In this document: positions 21,502-32,556 of the stretch, in pieces
Numbering within the stretch: the first letter of the stretch is position 1
How the letters are laid out: each line of letters starts with the position of its first letter
From: Thermothelomyces thermophilus ATCC 42464
Taxonomy: Eukaryota; Ascomycota; Sordariomycetes; Sordariales; Chaetomiaceae
Assembly (NCBI RefSeq): GCF_000226095.1
Contig: NC_016473.1
Coordinates: forward strand, 3,162,001 to 3,226,000
Length of the DNA: 64,000 nucleotides
Direction: 5' to 3'
Translations under genes and position numbers: made by a program
The notes under the pieces: generated by a model
Databases searched by the model: none
What the model was told of the DNA's origin: nothing
The model's input: the letters and a program-made list of their open reading frames with translations, nothing else

Positions 21502-22555
21502 TCCTTTTTTGTCTTCTGGGTATCCTCGACTGAGGTACCGTTTATCGTTTCTTGCGCGCATAATGCAGCTCTGGCAGGCGTGTCTGCGGACGTACTGTAG
21601 GCTTGTCGGGTAAGATATTACTTCGTATTCTAGACCTATTTCTTAATACCAATTGTGCTTCGCCGACCCTCTACAGAGTTTGTAACGCTGCCCTCTCAAA
21701 TGCAGGAGTCAGATACCAGCAAAGTTGGCAATTGGTGAGGCATCACGCACCATTAACAGAACTTGGCCAGCGGGTTGGGATCAACCGCTTGGGGATATGA
21801 TGGACGATGATAGCCCACGCCATCTGGTGCTCGACTGAGATGGCTCAGCTGGTAGGAATCGAAATACTTGTGGGACTCGAGTCAAGGTTGACGGTGCGTG
21901 TAATGGAACTATCTTACTGACAAAAAGCCGCGTGGTGCTGTTGATGGCGAGTGGCTGGCTACCTAAGCTCAGACGGCCAGTCCACAAGACTCTTAACACC
22001 CTTGACGGGTAGGATTGCTGCTGACGAAAGCATCATCAAGATAAGGCCTTGACCAAGTATCGGTGTTTTCGGTTCTAGGGAGTAGCAGTACCTGATACGG
22101 GGTTGTTTACCACGGTGAGCTACCGAGACTCATACTTCAAACGACACACCGAAGTACTCGAACTTGAAAAGATCAGCAGACCAACAGTACTGAAACCCAG
22201 CTCAGCAGTATCATAATCAACGATGAGCAAGCTCCACGAGTAACGTAATGCCATGGATAGACTTGAAACTAGACTCAACTGAGGGTATACCCTGATTTCG
22301 TGCAACGAGAGCTTCCCGCCAAATCGACATGTCGAGATATCCAAAAGAAAAAAAAAAGAAAAAAAAAACAAACTCGTGAGTACCGTACGCCGAATACGCC
22401 CATGCCCTCCAGCACAAAATGCCTCTCCATATACACAACAGTATACAAAACATAGCCTCCTAGTCCAACATGCTTCCCACAAAAACCAATCAGACGTAAT
22501 CACCTATTCATTCCATTCCAAGTTGCGTAAAAAGGAAAAAAAAAACGAGCGTTCC
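21502..22555. other. Intergenic, between convergent Sec14-like and P4-ATPase genes
   Basis: This gap separates two 3' ends. It contains A-rich runs at about 22348-22370 and 22530-22542 but no supported gene. The sequence TGGCTCAGCTGG at about 21840 looks like a tRNA A box but has no B box downstream. Confidence 0.5.
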
Positions 22556-25500
22556 TCACTCCTGTTGCGCGCCCTCCTTGAGCTTCGCACCCGCGATCTC
22601 CAGGGGGTTCTCCCGCTCTTCAGCCGGCGGCGTGAACCGGGGGCGCACAAACTCTCCCGTCAGCCGCCCAGCTCCAGGCGAGACGGCGGACGCAGGCGCG
22701 TAATGCGAGGAGGCGTGCCCTTCCCACCGTTGCCAGCCGGTCGCTACCTCGCCGGGCGCCTGCCGCGGGGCCGCAGAGGCGGACGCGGAGGTGACCGTCT
22801 TGAGCGAGGCCGCGTCCGCGGTCCGTTCCCCACCTTCGTCGGCCTCTTCGGGGCCGGGGCTCGCCGAGACCCCGGCCTCCCCGCCATCGGCATGCTCCCT
22901 GAACACCTCCTTGACGCCCTTGATATGCTCCATCTCCTGCATCAGATCCCGATCCGTGGGCCACAGCGACTTGCGCACGGCAGTAACGCCCAGCTCCAAC
23001 ACCACGAGCGCCGAGAGGAGGATGAAGTGGACGATCCACCAGAGGCCTTGGCGTCCGAAATTCTCCAGGAACGCGTCGCGGATCACGTACGGCCCGACCT
23101 TGCCGGGAAACAGCGCGGAGAGCAGGATGTTCCACAGCCACCACCCGAGGATGGAGATGCACATGGCGCCCAGTATCACCACCGTCCGGTCGTGTACCTC
23201 GAGGAACATGAGCTTGAGGTTGATGAAGACGACGGCCAGCGAGAACGCCAGCGTCCCGACGGGGTACAGATCTGTCGGCACGGGCGCGTGCGACTTGACC
23301 GCGTAGATGTAGTACACGCCGAAGAAGATGATGACCGACTCGGCGACGGCCATGAACATCCAGCCGAGGTACTGCTTGAAATTGAACCCGCGGCAGCGCT
23401 GGCCAAAGCTGTATAGCTCCGGCACAGCGAGCAGCGTCTCGGCGGACAGGTCGCGCTCAAAGATGCCCGGGACGATGACGGGCAAGGAGGTGAAGATGGT
23501 GTTGAAGACGGTCAGCGAGGTGGACTCGAAGAGGGAGGTGCCCGTGTAGCCGTTGTACCGCTGATAGTGCGCCTGGAGAAGGTAGAAGACGACCTCCTTC
23601 CAAAAGGTACCGAGGATGTATTTGCCGCTGCGGACGTAGAGCCAGCGGCCGTGGACGAAGAGCAGGCGCTGCAGGAAGCGGAACTGGGCGATGGAGTAGT
23701 CCGAGATGCGGGCTGCCTGCAAGCCTTCGCGGCCCGAGATGCCGATGCCTACGTGCGAGGCTTGGATCATGGCAATGTCGTTGGCACCGTCGCCGATCGC
23801 GAGGGTGACTGCCGAGGGAGACTGCTGACGGATGCACCGGACGAGGTTGGCTTTCTGGGAGGGCGAGGCTCGGCAGCAGATGACCGAGTCGACCCTGGCT
23901 ACCAGGTCGAAGAACAGCATGCGGAGTGTCGCGTTGTCTTCGACGACCGAGAGCGTGTGCCCGTCAATGACAGCGACCGAGTGCGGAATCATGCCGCGGC
24001 AGACGTCGGTGAGGGTCATGGCGAGCCGCTCTTGCAGGTCGCCCTCGGTCACGTCCAGAATATAAACCTCGGAAAAGGGCTTGCAGATCCTGGCCGAGTG
24101 GGCAATGTTGATGGCCGTCTCGCGCTTGTCGCCGGTCAACATCCAGATCTTGATATTGGCGCGCCGGAGCTTGTCGATGGTCTCGGGCACCCCTTGCTGC
24201 AGCTTGTCTTCGATCGCCGTGGCGCCAGCGAGCTCGAAGTCCTGCTCGATCAGCTCGGCCGCCTCCTCGATGCGCTCCTGCCGCTGGACAAGGCTCGTGG
24301 TGGCTTGCAGGTATATTTCCTTCCACCGCCGATACTCGTCCTCGTCCAGATAGCGATATCCGAAGATGAGGGTCCGCAGGCCTTCCGTGGCGAAGTCCTC
24401 AACGTGCTGGAAGCAGCGCTCAAACACGGCCGCCTCATTCAGCACCAAGGACTCGTCGACGATCCGGTCTGCAGGGTCAATGACGGGACGCGCGAGCTCG
24501 AACGAGCGCGCGCCCATCATAGAGCGGCGCGGGCTCTGGTAAGGCTCGCCTTCTGCCGAGGGCTCGGCCACGCCGTCCGTCTCGCGGCGAGACAGCCATT
24601 GGTCGACTTCATCCGTGAGGGCCATCGACCTCCGCCAGCTATCCTTTCGGTCCAGTGTCCGCCTCAGGGTCATGCTGTCACGCTTGTAGCTCTGCATGCT
24701 CTGTCGGCGCAGAGCCTTTTCCTGCTCGACGCTCCTCCGCATGCTTGCCCTCCTCTCGACGGCAGAGGCAGTCTGGAAGGCAAGCTGCTTCTGCTTCAAG
24801 CGCGGCAGGATGACGCTGTCGGCACCCTTGGTAAAGATGCACCGCCTGCCATCGGGCAGGCGAATGACAATGGACATGCGCTTCCGCCTGCTGTTGAATT
24901 CGATCACGTCCAGAATCTCATACTTCTCGGTGATGGTCGGGCCATTCGGGGTGCGTACTTGCAGCGTCATGGACTGAGCGGCTCTATCAACCAGCAGATA
25001 ACCCAGGTCTTTGGCAGCCTCGACCAGTGCAAGCTCGTCGGGGGAAGCAGCCTGGAAGCTTATCGCCCCGTCGTCTCCCGTTTCGGGGAGACAAGTGTGA
25101 CACAGGGCTAGGCAGAGGATGAACTGGCGAGCTTTGCGCGAAAACTGCGAGTGGGGCTTGTTGGCGAGATACCGAAGCAGCTCCTCCGTGTTGCCGAGTT
25201 CGGGCTGGCTTTGTGTAGGGTTGGCCGACGACTTCCATCTCGAGGCGGTGCTCGTCCGTGGAGGACGGCCGTCGACCAGGGGCTCCTCCATTTCCGATTC
25301 CACCTGGCTTGTCGACGTTCTGGCGTTCAAGGAGCGGCCCTTCCCTTCTTTCTCAACCACCGGCGCCTTGCCCTTCTTGTCGGCTTCCGTCCGCAGATCC
25401 ATGTCGTGGAGCCACGCGGTCCCGGCAACGCTCATCTTGCGGAACTTCATCATGTTCTCGGTCAGGGTGCCCGTCTTGTCGGAAAAGACGTAGCTGACCT

Positions 25501-27400
25501 GGCCCAGATTCTCCAAGATGGTCGTCGTGTTGGCCACCATGGGCGTATCCGTGACCGGGTCGTACATCTCGATATCGCTGAGTAGGAACAGCTGCCCGAG
25601 CTTGACAATCTCGAGACTGACATACAACGACAGCGGGATCAGCGTGTTGTAAGCGATGACAAAGGCAATGAAGATTTGCTGCAGCGGCACGTTCCCGCCT
25701 TGGAGATACCAGGCGCGCGGCTGGTCAGATGCTCCCACGTATTGGCGGCGCCAGAGGATGTAGCCAACCGTGCAACCGACGCTGAGGATGATGACAAAAA
25801 ATACCAGCATGATGACGATGCGGTTGACGGCGTGCTGTAACTCGGGTGCTTTTGCGCGGACATTCCTGTTGGCGTTCATGCGGATCTTGCATTCCTCGCC
25901 GCTGTTGATGACGAGCCCGATAGCGTACGCCGTGTTTCGCAGGGTCGATCCCCTGTAAACGACCTCGCTCAGGGTCAACGGCATGGTCTCGCCGTTCACG
26001 GTCACTCTGCCCTCGTAGTTGTAAAGATCGATGTTGGGATCCTCCGACACGATCTCAGCTTCGCAGTCCTTCATGCCGGCAACCGAAGAACAGTGCTTGG
26101 CGAGCAGGGGGCACGCCTGTTTGGTCTTCAGATTCGTCTCCCCGTCCAGAGCCATCGTCTCGATGAAGGCAACGCCGTTTGGTCCCGTGGCATGGAGCAG
26201 GATAATGTCGGCGGGTACATCCTCGTCACGATGTAGCCGTATGATGTCTCCCACACGGAGATCCTGCCACTCAATCTTGGTCCATTGCCCAGATTCTGCG
26301 TCTTCGGAGCTGCCCACCGATTCGAGCTCCGTCACCTGCGTCCCTGCATCGCGAACCGGCTTTCCCCGTCGAAAGAAACCCGGCGATGCGCGACCGTCGG
26401 ATCTCGGCTCGCTTTTGGCCGCGCCGTCCGGGTCCAGCACGCAAACCAAGCTCCTGTTCTCCAACTTGTCGAGCCTGTACCGGCGATAATCGTCGTAGCC
26501 CTCCTTTGCCATGCTGAGTGCCACAAAGGCAAGGAGGGGCCCAATGGTCGTGTACGTGCCTGTGGTGCTCAAGTTTGGGATCATTTGCAGGATACCGATG
26601 ACGAGGAAGTAGAAGTTGGCGAGCTTGCTGAACTGGAAAAAGAGCTGCTTGGGCAGAAAATTCCAGAGGGTATACCGGCTCGACCGTATGAAGTTGGACA
26701 CGTAAGGTCGCCCGGTCCGCTCATCTTTGAGGGGCTTTCGCCTTACCAGGCCGGGCTTGAGGGGGATATGCCTCCCATCCTGGCTCGGCGGAATGGGCTT
26801 TTGCCGCAACAAGCCCTCGATAATGTATCGATGGTACGCCCTGTCGGCAGCGTTCTGTATCTTGGCCCACGGAATTCTCCCGAGCCCCCTCTTCCGCCTC
26901 TTTTGCCGTCCAACCCAACCCAGCTGTGAAAGCGTGGCGCTGCTCTTTTCGGCGTCAACGGGAAGTTTGATGCTGTCTCGCATCTCGTCAAAGGTCTGGC
27001 GGGGGCGGGTCAAGGATATCCTCGGCTGGCCTAAGCGAGGGCGTGGAGAGGCGGTCGAAGGACCATCGCGTCTGTCTTGGCCATCTTCCTTCGCCGGCGG
27101 TGCTAGGGTGTGCGACTGGATCGTGTAGAGTTCCGGAGTCCTCCGTTGCAGAGGCGACTGCGGTTGCCGAGAACGAGGCGATCTGGTCTCGTCGTAGCCG
27201 TAAGAACGGAGTCCGGCCCGGGGAAGATGGAGACTCGGGACCGGGCGCGAACGTGTTAGCGGCGAAGGCTCTCCATCCTGGGGATTCCCTCGGGCAACGC
27301 CAGCGTCGGAGGGAGCGCTCGAGTTCTGCTGCTGTAATTCGACGTTTCCGGGCCGGTCCCGGGACGCTTCTGTGGCATTTCGCTGGCCGGTTCCTGCCAT
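22556..27400 (-). CDS. dnf3: P4-type ATPase, phospholipid flippase, Dnf3-like
   Basis: One uninterrupted frame of 1614 residues; the ATG at 27400 is the first of the frame. The N-terminal ~200 residues are polar and Arg/Ser/Pro-rich. Flippase hallmarks follow in order: FIRSSRYTLWNFLPKQLFFQ before TM1, the actuator motif DGETNLKTK (about residue 417), the phosphorylated aspartate in DKTGTLTEN (about 641), a long nucleotide-binding region with a Ser/Arg-rich insert, KGADSVI, TGDKRETAINIA, and the hinge GDGANDIAMIQ (about 1200). Helices TM5-TM10 follow, then a ~140-residue polar tail. Length, the large cytosolic insertions and the long C-terminal tail fit Dnf3 (about 1650 residues in yeast) better than Dnf1/2 or Drs2. 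Role: ATP-driven flipping of phosphatidylserine or phosphatidylethanolamine to the cytosolic leaflet in Golgi/plasma membrane, usually with a Cdc50-family partner that is not encoded here. Confidence 0.9.
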   Translation of the reverse strand: MAGTGQRNATEASRDRPGNVELQQQNSSAPSDAGVARGNPQDGEPSPLTRSRPVPSLHLPRAGLRSYGYDETRSPRSRQPQSPLQRRTPELYTIQSHTLAPPAKEDGQDRRDGPSTASPRPRLGQPRISLTRPRQTFDEMRDSIKLPVDAEKSSATLSQLGWVGRQKRRKRGLGRIPWAKIQNAADRAYHRYIIEGLLRQKPIPPSQDGRHIPLKPGLVRRKPLKDERTGRPYVSNFIRSSRYTLWNFLPKQLFFQFSKLANFYFLVIGILQMIPNLSTTGTYTTIGPLLAFVALSMAKEGYDDYRRYRLDKLENRSLVCVLDPDGAAKSEPRSDGRASPGFFRRGKPVRDAGTQVTELESVGSSEDAESGQWTKIEWQDLRVGDIIRLHRDEDVPADIILLHATGPNGVAFIETMALDGETNLKTKQACPLLAKHCSSVAGMKDCEAEIVSEDPNIDLYNYEGRVTVNGETMPLTLSEVVYRGSTLRNTAYAIGLVINSGEECKIRMNANRNVRAKAPELQHAVNRIVIMLVFFVIILSVGCTVGYILWRRQYVGASDQPRAWYLQGGNVPLQQIFIAFVIAYNTLIPLSLYVSLEIVKLGQLFLLSDIEMYDPVTDTPMVANTTTILENLGQVSYVFSDKTGTLTENMMKFRKMSVAGTAWLHDMDLRTEADKKGKAPVVEKEGKGRSLNARTSTSQVESEMEEPLVDGRPPRTSTASRWKSSANPTQSQPELGNTEELLRYLANKPHSQFSRKARQFILCLALCHTCLPETGDDGAISFQAASPDELALVEAAKDLGYLLVDRAAQSMTLQVRTPNGPTITEKYEILDVIEFNSRRKRMSIVIRLPDGRRCIFTKGADSVILPRLKQKQLAFQTASAVERRASMRRSVEQEKALRRQSMQSYKRDSMTLRRTLDRKDSWRRSMALTDEVDQWLSRRETDGVAEPSAEGEPYQSPRRSMMGARSFELARPVIDPADRIVDESLVLNEAAVFERCFQHVEDFATEGLRTLIFGYRYLDEDEYRRWKEIYLQATTSLVQRQERIEEAAELIEQDFELAGATAIEDKLQQGVPETIDKLRRANIKIWMLTGDKRETAINIAHSARICKPFSEVYILDVTEGDLQERLAMTLTDVCRGMIPHSVAVIDGHTLSVVEDNATLRMLFFDLVARVDSVICCRASPSQKANLVRCIRQQSPSAVTLAIGDGANDIAMIQASHVGIGISGREGLQAARISDYSIAQFRFLQRLLFVHGRWLYVRSGKYILGTFWKEVVFYLLQAHYQRYNGYTGTSLFESTSLTVFNTIFTSLPVIVPGIFERDLSAETLLAVPELYSFGQRCRGFNFKQYLGWMFMAVAESVIIFFGVYYIYAVKSHAPVPTDLYPVGTLAFSLAVVFINLKLMFLEVHDRTVVILGAMCISILGWWLWNILLSALFPGKVGPYVIRDAFLENFGRQGLWWIVHFILLSALVVLELGVTAVRKSLWPTDRDLMQEMEHIKGVKEVFREHADGGEAGVSASPGPEEADEGGERTADAASLKTVTSASASAAPRQAPGEVATGWQRWEGHASSHYAPASAVSPGAGRLTGEFVRPRFTPPAEERENPLEIAGAKLKEGAQQE

Positions 27401-30400
27401 GCCGTGGAACTCCTAAAACAAGGCGCCCGCCACCGGACCGAGGTCCTCCCGTGCCAAAAGAACAATTCGAGAGAAGAGCGAATGAAACGTACTCTGGAGA
27501 TGCTACAGCATTTCGCAGCCAGACCAAGACGAATATTCACACGGGGGAAAAAAAAAACAGAGCGAATGGACCGGTTGTAGCAGGCTAAAGAATGCTAAGA
27601 AAAGAAAACCAATGGAAGCACGTCGACGAAATAGGCTGGCGTGGCCTGTCGCCTGTTTATCGGGATGAGTGGGTACAAAAAGTCTCGATTTGCCTATCAT
27701 GTCCCGTCGCACTCGAAGCGTTGTGGCTGTGGAAGGGGCTCCCGTTGTCCCACTCAAAAGGCCGGTCCCTGTTCTGGTGGGCGATATCTTATCAGTACAT
27801 ACATACGAAGTACTGCGCAGTATCTCATGCAACTGTCATCCGCAATTTGTTGACATGCCTCAACTACCAAGTACTACTCCGTACACGTGTGACGAGGATG
27901 CCGACAGGTAGCACAGGACCGTATCTCACCGCGTAGCCATCTTCTTTTTTGCCCTTGCGATCACAAGTGGCGGTAGCGGTGGGTCAAGATGAGACAGGAA
28001 CACCAAGTTTAAGAGTAAACCCTTGAAATGGGCATACGGTGATGTAAAAACAATCTGTACGGAGTACGGAGACAGGCATCTACAATTACCCAGTCCTTTC
28101 CCATACACTTACCATGTATTGCCACATTACCTAAGATATCCATACACGTACGTCGTCACACCCGTTTGCGTTGAAGGATGCATGCGGTACCAAGTCTGAC
28201 GGCAGCGCACGAACAAGGTTGCATGAGCAAACCACCGGGACTCTAGTGCGACGGGGAATCCCCGCCGAGGGGTAGTTAGCGTAAACTTGTGGGTCATGAA
28301 CCGAGCGGGGATGATACCAAGAAAGGCAATCATCCCTTTGCGACCACGGCTTGCACTTACACAGTATTGCGCACTCCGGATTTGCCCTTGTAAAAAAGTT
28401 GGCTGGCCAGACCAGCAACGTCCAGTTTGTTTTGGAAAGCCGCATCCCATCAAGGACCGAAGGATTTGAGATGGTATGTTTTTTTTTTTGAAAGGAAAAA
28501 CAGTTAAAACTCAGGTTGGGTATAGAATCAATATTCCGCTAGTAAAACGGAACGCATGCCGCTTTTGCGTATACAAACCTCGTACGAGGAGGGACTTGGC
28601 CCGAACAGTTTCCTGAGCCATGTGACATGTCTGACGCTTGTAATGACACTGATGACCGTTCTGGTTCCCGTTTCGGCACCGACACAATGCGAGCAGATTG
28701 ACGCAAGAACCTCCGAAGTGCCTTAATCTTTTTTCCTGCCTTTTCTGCCTTATTCAAGAGTATCAGCTATCATTTCCTCGTGGAAAAATCCAGCACAAAA
28801 AGATATTCAATCCTTTGTCTATATTTATTCTCGCTACACGCTTACTGCTCTCCCAAGCACACCAGCACACGACTTCACGTTAGCGATGTGCTGATTCTGT
28901 CGATACATAAAAGTTTTGATGTTGACGGTTTTACCTCTTCAGTAGTTGAACCCTAATAAGCTAATGCAGGCACGGACTTACCTCCCGGCACTACAGTCTG
29001 GTACAGCCAGACAGAGAGCCCCTTTCGCTCACAGCCAGCCATGATCAAGAATTTGGAAAGCTTTGTAGGGAGGACAAGCAAGGAACAAATAATAGGACAA
29101 GCAAGGGGGAAGTACAATATCATCAAAACAAAGCAAGAATTCGGCACATATAAGAAGAATTGACGAATAACTACAAGAAGATATCAACAATATATAAATC
29201 AATAGGTAAATTTATTTGGTCAACAGAATCTTAAGATGCTAGAGTTTCTAATCCGTATTCCTGATACTTATCCGATCATGCTTGTAATCCTCTTATCCCG
29301 AGGTCAAGTTAACCAAGGTTTATGGCCAAACAAATAGGATGACTCTTGAGCGTTGGACGCAAAAATGCGTATCAAATCAGATATATTTAAAGGGGGGATT
29401 TCGTCTGCTTCCTATCGATCTACGGGGAAGACATTACAGATTGGTATATTAGTGATGATACTATGAACAAGGTATATTCCCACCTCGAGTTTCGAGCCAG
29501 TCCTGCTTACGATACGCAACTCCTCGTTCACAAATCTGCTAATTAATTATCACATTCCCTACATCATCAAGAGTTCCTGCTCTAGCGAATGGGACCAAAG
29601 GGAACCTGATAACAGTCACATCGTAGAAGCGGGACCGCCATTCACTGTTTTACCGTTCTCGTTCATTGCTCCCTAAAAACAACTGCAAGCCAGATAGGAA
29701 CTCCAAAATCCACCAAGCCAACCAGCCCTAGCTATTGCGCATTGAGAATAAATGCTCCTAAAACCCTCTGAAAAAGTAGATTAGAACCGTGTTACCAAAA
29801 TGAGAAGAGAAATCAGGCCTCCCGGGCTTTTCTTTCTCCATCTCATCCTTCTTCTCTCAGCCAACGACAAGTCCAGTTCTTCAACGGGAACTTTTTCCTC
29901 CCCGAGTTTGTCAAAAACTAGCACGCAAACGACTAGGGAATAGGTATTAAGAGAGAAACATCATCCCAGAGGACTCCTGCATTTTGCAGGCAGCGGTCTG
30001 GGAATAGCAAAATCATCCGCATGCAAAGACAAGGGAACAACGCAAGGAAGAGTGACATGCCAAACGAGAATGTGAAAGCAAGAAATCCCGCAGCCGGAGT
30101 GCTAGACGACACACGAGCGGCGGGAAATCGTCATGGGGAGGTTCGTGGCTAGCGGAGGAGAGAAAGTTGGGGTTAAGAAGTCGAACTGGAAATGAGGATT
30201 TGTTTGTGTCGCTTATAGATCGGAGAGGAGTCGAGAGAGCAGAGGGACCCCTTGAAATCTGTTCGCCACAAGAGACAGAAAACAAGACAATCAGCCAGAC
30301 AAGCGCCCAGGTATATGCGAAGACGCCTCTGAACGCCGCGGAGACAAATCAAGCCAAGGGAAGCAACAGCTCTCGACGGGTATATTGCGAGTCATGAAAC

Positions 30401-30509
30401 CAATCCGTGCTGTCCGCCGAGAGCCATGTCTTTGCAAAAGAGACAGCCACAGAGCCGGAAATGCAGAGCCAAAGGAGAGGAGCGGGAGGAGGGCATCGAG
30501 CCCGCCCGC
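27401..30509. other. Intergenic, P4-ATPase promoter and AT-rich stretch
   Basis: No coding gene is supported in this 3.1 kb. The first part holds two 9-mer copies (27875-27883 and 28058-28066). From about 28480 to 29960 the DNA is clearly AT-richer than the rest of the window, with a T run near 28480, a 13-base direct repeat AGGACAAGCAAGG at 29071-29083 and 29094-29106, and no coding-like frame. The part next to 30509 is probably the homeobox gene's 3' untranslated region. Confidence 0.5.
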
Positions 30510-32556
30510 TCATTGCGCCTGGACGCTCTCGGGCGACATCGAGGCTTGCTCGGCATCAAAGCGTCTGAGGTCCATGAACTGGTTCAGCTCCATGTCGGCT
30601 TGATTCGGCTCCACAAACGGCGAGTGCGGGTGGAGCGGGAGTGTCATGGTTTGCTTTCCGGTCGGATACATGTCGTTCAGGCCTGTGCCATCGTCGGAGA
30701 CAGCGGAACCCTCGCACATCGGAGGCATCGACATTGGTGGAGACTCTCCAACGATGGCGGGGTCAGGATGGTTGAACGAGAGCGGCGAGATTGACGGGGG
30801 AGGGAGGCCGAGGTTGGCCGGGTCAACCAGAGGCGAAAAGGTGCCGCTATAGGGAGTGAAGCTCGACGCAGGAATCCCGTTGTTGTCTGGGGCCTGGGTG
30901 GCGAAGAAGTTGGGGCTCGAGTATTCGGACGGCGAGGGGGCAGTGGTCGCCGAGAGCGGGTAGGTCCGCATGTCGACACTGCCGAAGCCTGCCTGAGTAT
31001 CGATCCGCAAGTTCGGGCCCACGGGACCCAGCATGTTGGGCTGTTGGGGAACCGGGCTGAAGATTTGGGGGTTGTTGTTCGGCGCCTGGTTCTCTGGCTG
31101 GGTGATGTGGAAGCTCGGCGGCTGCTGCAGCAGCTGCATCGTTTGAAAGTCGATGGGGCCCGGCACGCTGCGGCTGCGCTGCCTCTTGTGACCCGGGCCG
31201 CGCATCATCATGGTCTGATGGTGAGGCGCAATGCCCCACTGAGACTCCTGAAACATGCCAACGTGCGGCTGGGCAAAGTTCGGTTGCGATGACGGCCGGG
31301 CTGGCGAAACCGGGGCAGACATGGACAGAGGGTGGAGCTGATCGAAGACCGGGGCCGGAGGAGGAGGAGGCGGGGGGGGCGCGCTGTGACGGTGGATAAA
31401 GGCCTCCAGACTGACCAGCTTGGCGAGCTGACCACTCAACACCTTCGGGTTTCCACCGAGGTGGTGTGTCAGCACCCGAGAGGCCTGGAGGTCCTCGGTG
31501 AAGTCGCGGACCTGGACAAAGGTCGCCGTAGTAGACGAGTCCATGTAGAAGTTTGGCGGGTGGAGGAGCTCAATCGTGATGCCGCCCATCTGGTCATTAC
31601 CACCCTCGACATTGTTGAGGTAGATGGCCTTGATGTACGAGAACGGATACTCGATCTTGTATCCAGCCTGGTCATTGTTGATGTAGTAGGTCATGGTGCA
31701 CTTGTCGGGAGAGTAGAAGATGATCAGGTCCATGGCGTTTTGGCCAACCCGCATCCAGCGACCGATGGTGAGAGAGCGGCAGTTGAGATGGTGAATCACT
31801 GCGCGGCAGAAAAAGTCAGCAAACGTGCGATTCCACGGTTCGCGTTGCCGGCCTGCCGAACTTACAAACTTTGCCCGGGCCAGACTGATCGCCGCCCGCC
31901 ATCCCGTGCTGTCCATAGGGCATGAGACCGTTGCGACCGAAGAAACCCGGGATGCTCTTGCCCGACTCCATGGCCTGCATCGCAAGATACTGACGCATCG
32001 ACTCGGGGATCGAATCCATGTCCTCGCCGTTTTCCAAGCTCTTCTTGGCCAACATCTTGATCTTGGCACGTCTGCGCGCTCGTCTGTTAACATGTCTGCC
32101 CACGGCCCAATCAAGGTCAAACGAAGCCTCGGGGACTCACCGATTCTGGAACCAGATCTGAACAGACCTCTCGGTCATGTTGATCTCCTCGGCTATCCTC
32201 TCGCGCACATTGGCCGTGGGCGTGGGGTTCTTGTTGAACTCCATCTCAAGCGTCGTCAGCTGGTCCTGCGTTGCCCGCTGCCTCTTCTGGTTCTTCTGCT
32301 GCTGCGTGAGGGTGCTCTTGCGGGCCGGCCGCCTCGACCCAGTACCCTGAGTCTTGTTGGATCCGTTGGCGGGAGATTTGGCGGGCTTGCTCGGGGTGGT
32401 GGAGGACTTCGCAGCCGACACTGGAGATTTGCAGGGAGCGGGCGTAGCCGACATTGATGTTGTCGAGGCAGCGACTCCCTCCTCTTGCTTAATCTCCCCT
32501 TTCGGCTCATCTTTCACCTCCTGCTTAGGCTCCTGATTGAGCACGTCGGTCGCCAT
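30510..32556 (-). CDS. htf1: Homeobox transcription factor, Htf1/Pah1-like
   Basis: Three exons: 32556-32141, 32071-31866, 31798-30510, giving 636 residues. The homeodomain spans residues about 88-147, ending in the recognition helix [22 protein letters not shown]; the first intron falls inside the WFQNRR codons (Arg139) and the splice restores them exactly. The 80 residues before it are Lys/Glu/Ser/Pro-rich. Downstream is the fungal-specific block beginning [20 protein letters not shown], then [20 protein letters not shown] and [16 protein letters not shown], typical of the filamentous-ascomycete homeobox group that includes Magnaporthe Htf1. A poly-Pro run follows at about 320, then a long Pro/Ser/Gln-rich tail, probably activating. 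Known role in relatives: conidiophore development and conidiation. A 5.8 kb non-coding region lies upstream. Confidence 0.92.

Noticed and set aside
21838-21850. tRNA A-box-like TGGCTCAGCTGG
   Set aside because: No GGTTCRANNCC B box or T stem follows at tRNA distance and no acceptor stem pairs.
23567-25111. 514-residue plus-strand open frame
   Set aside because: It lies antisense to the P4-ATPase, has no family features, and is explained by the GC-rich codon pattern of the real gene.
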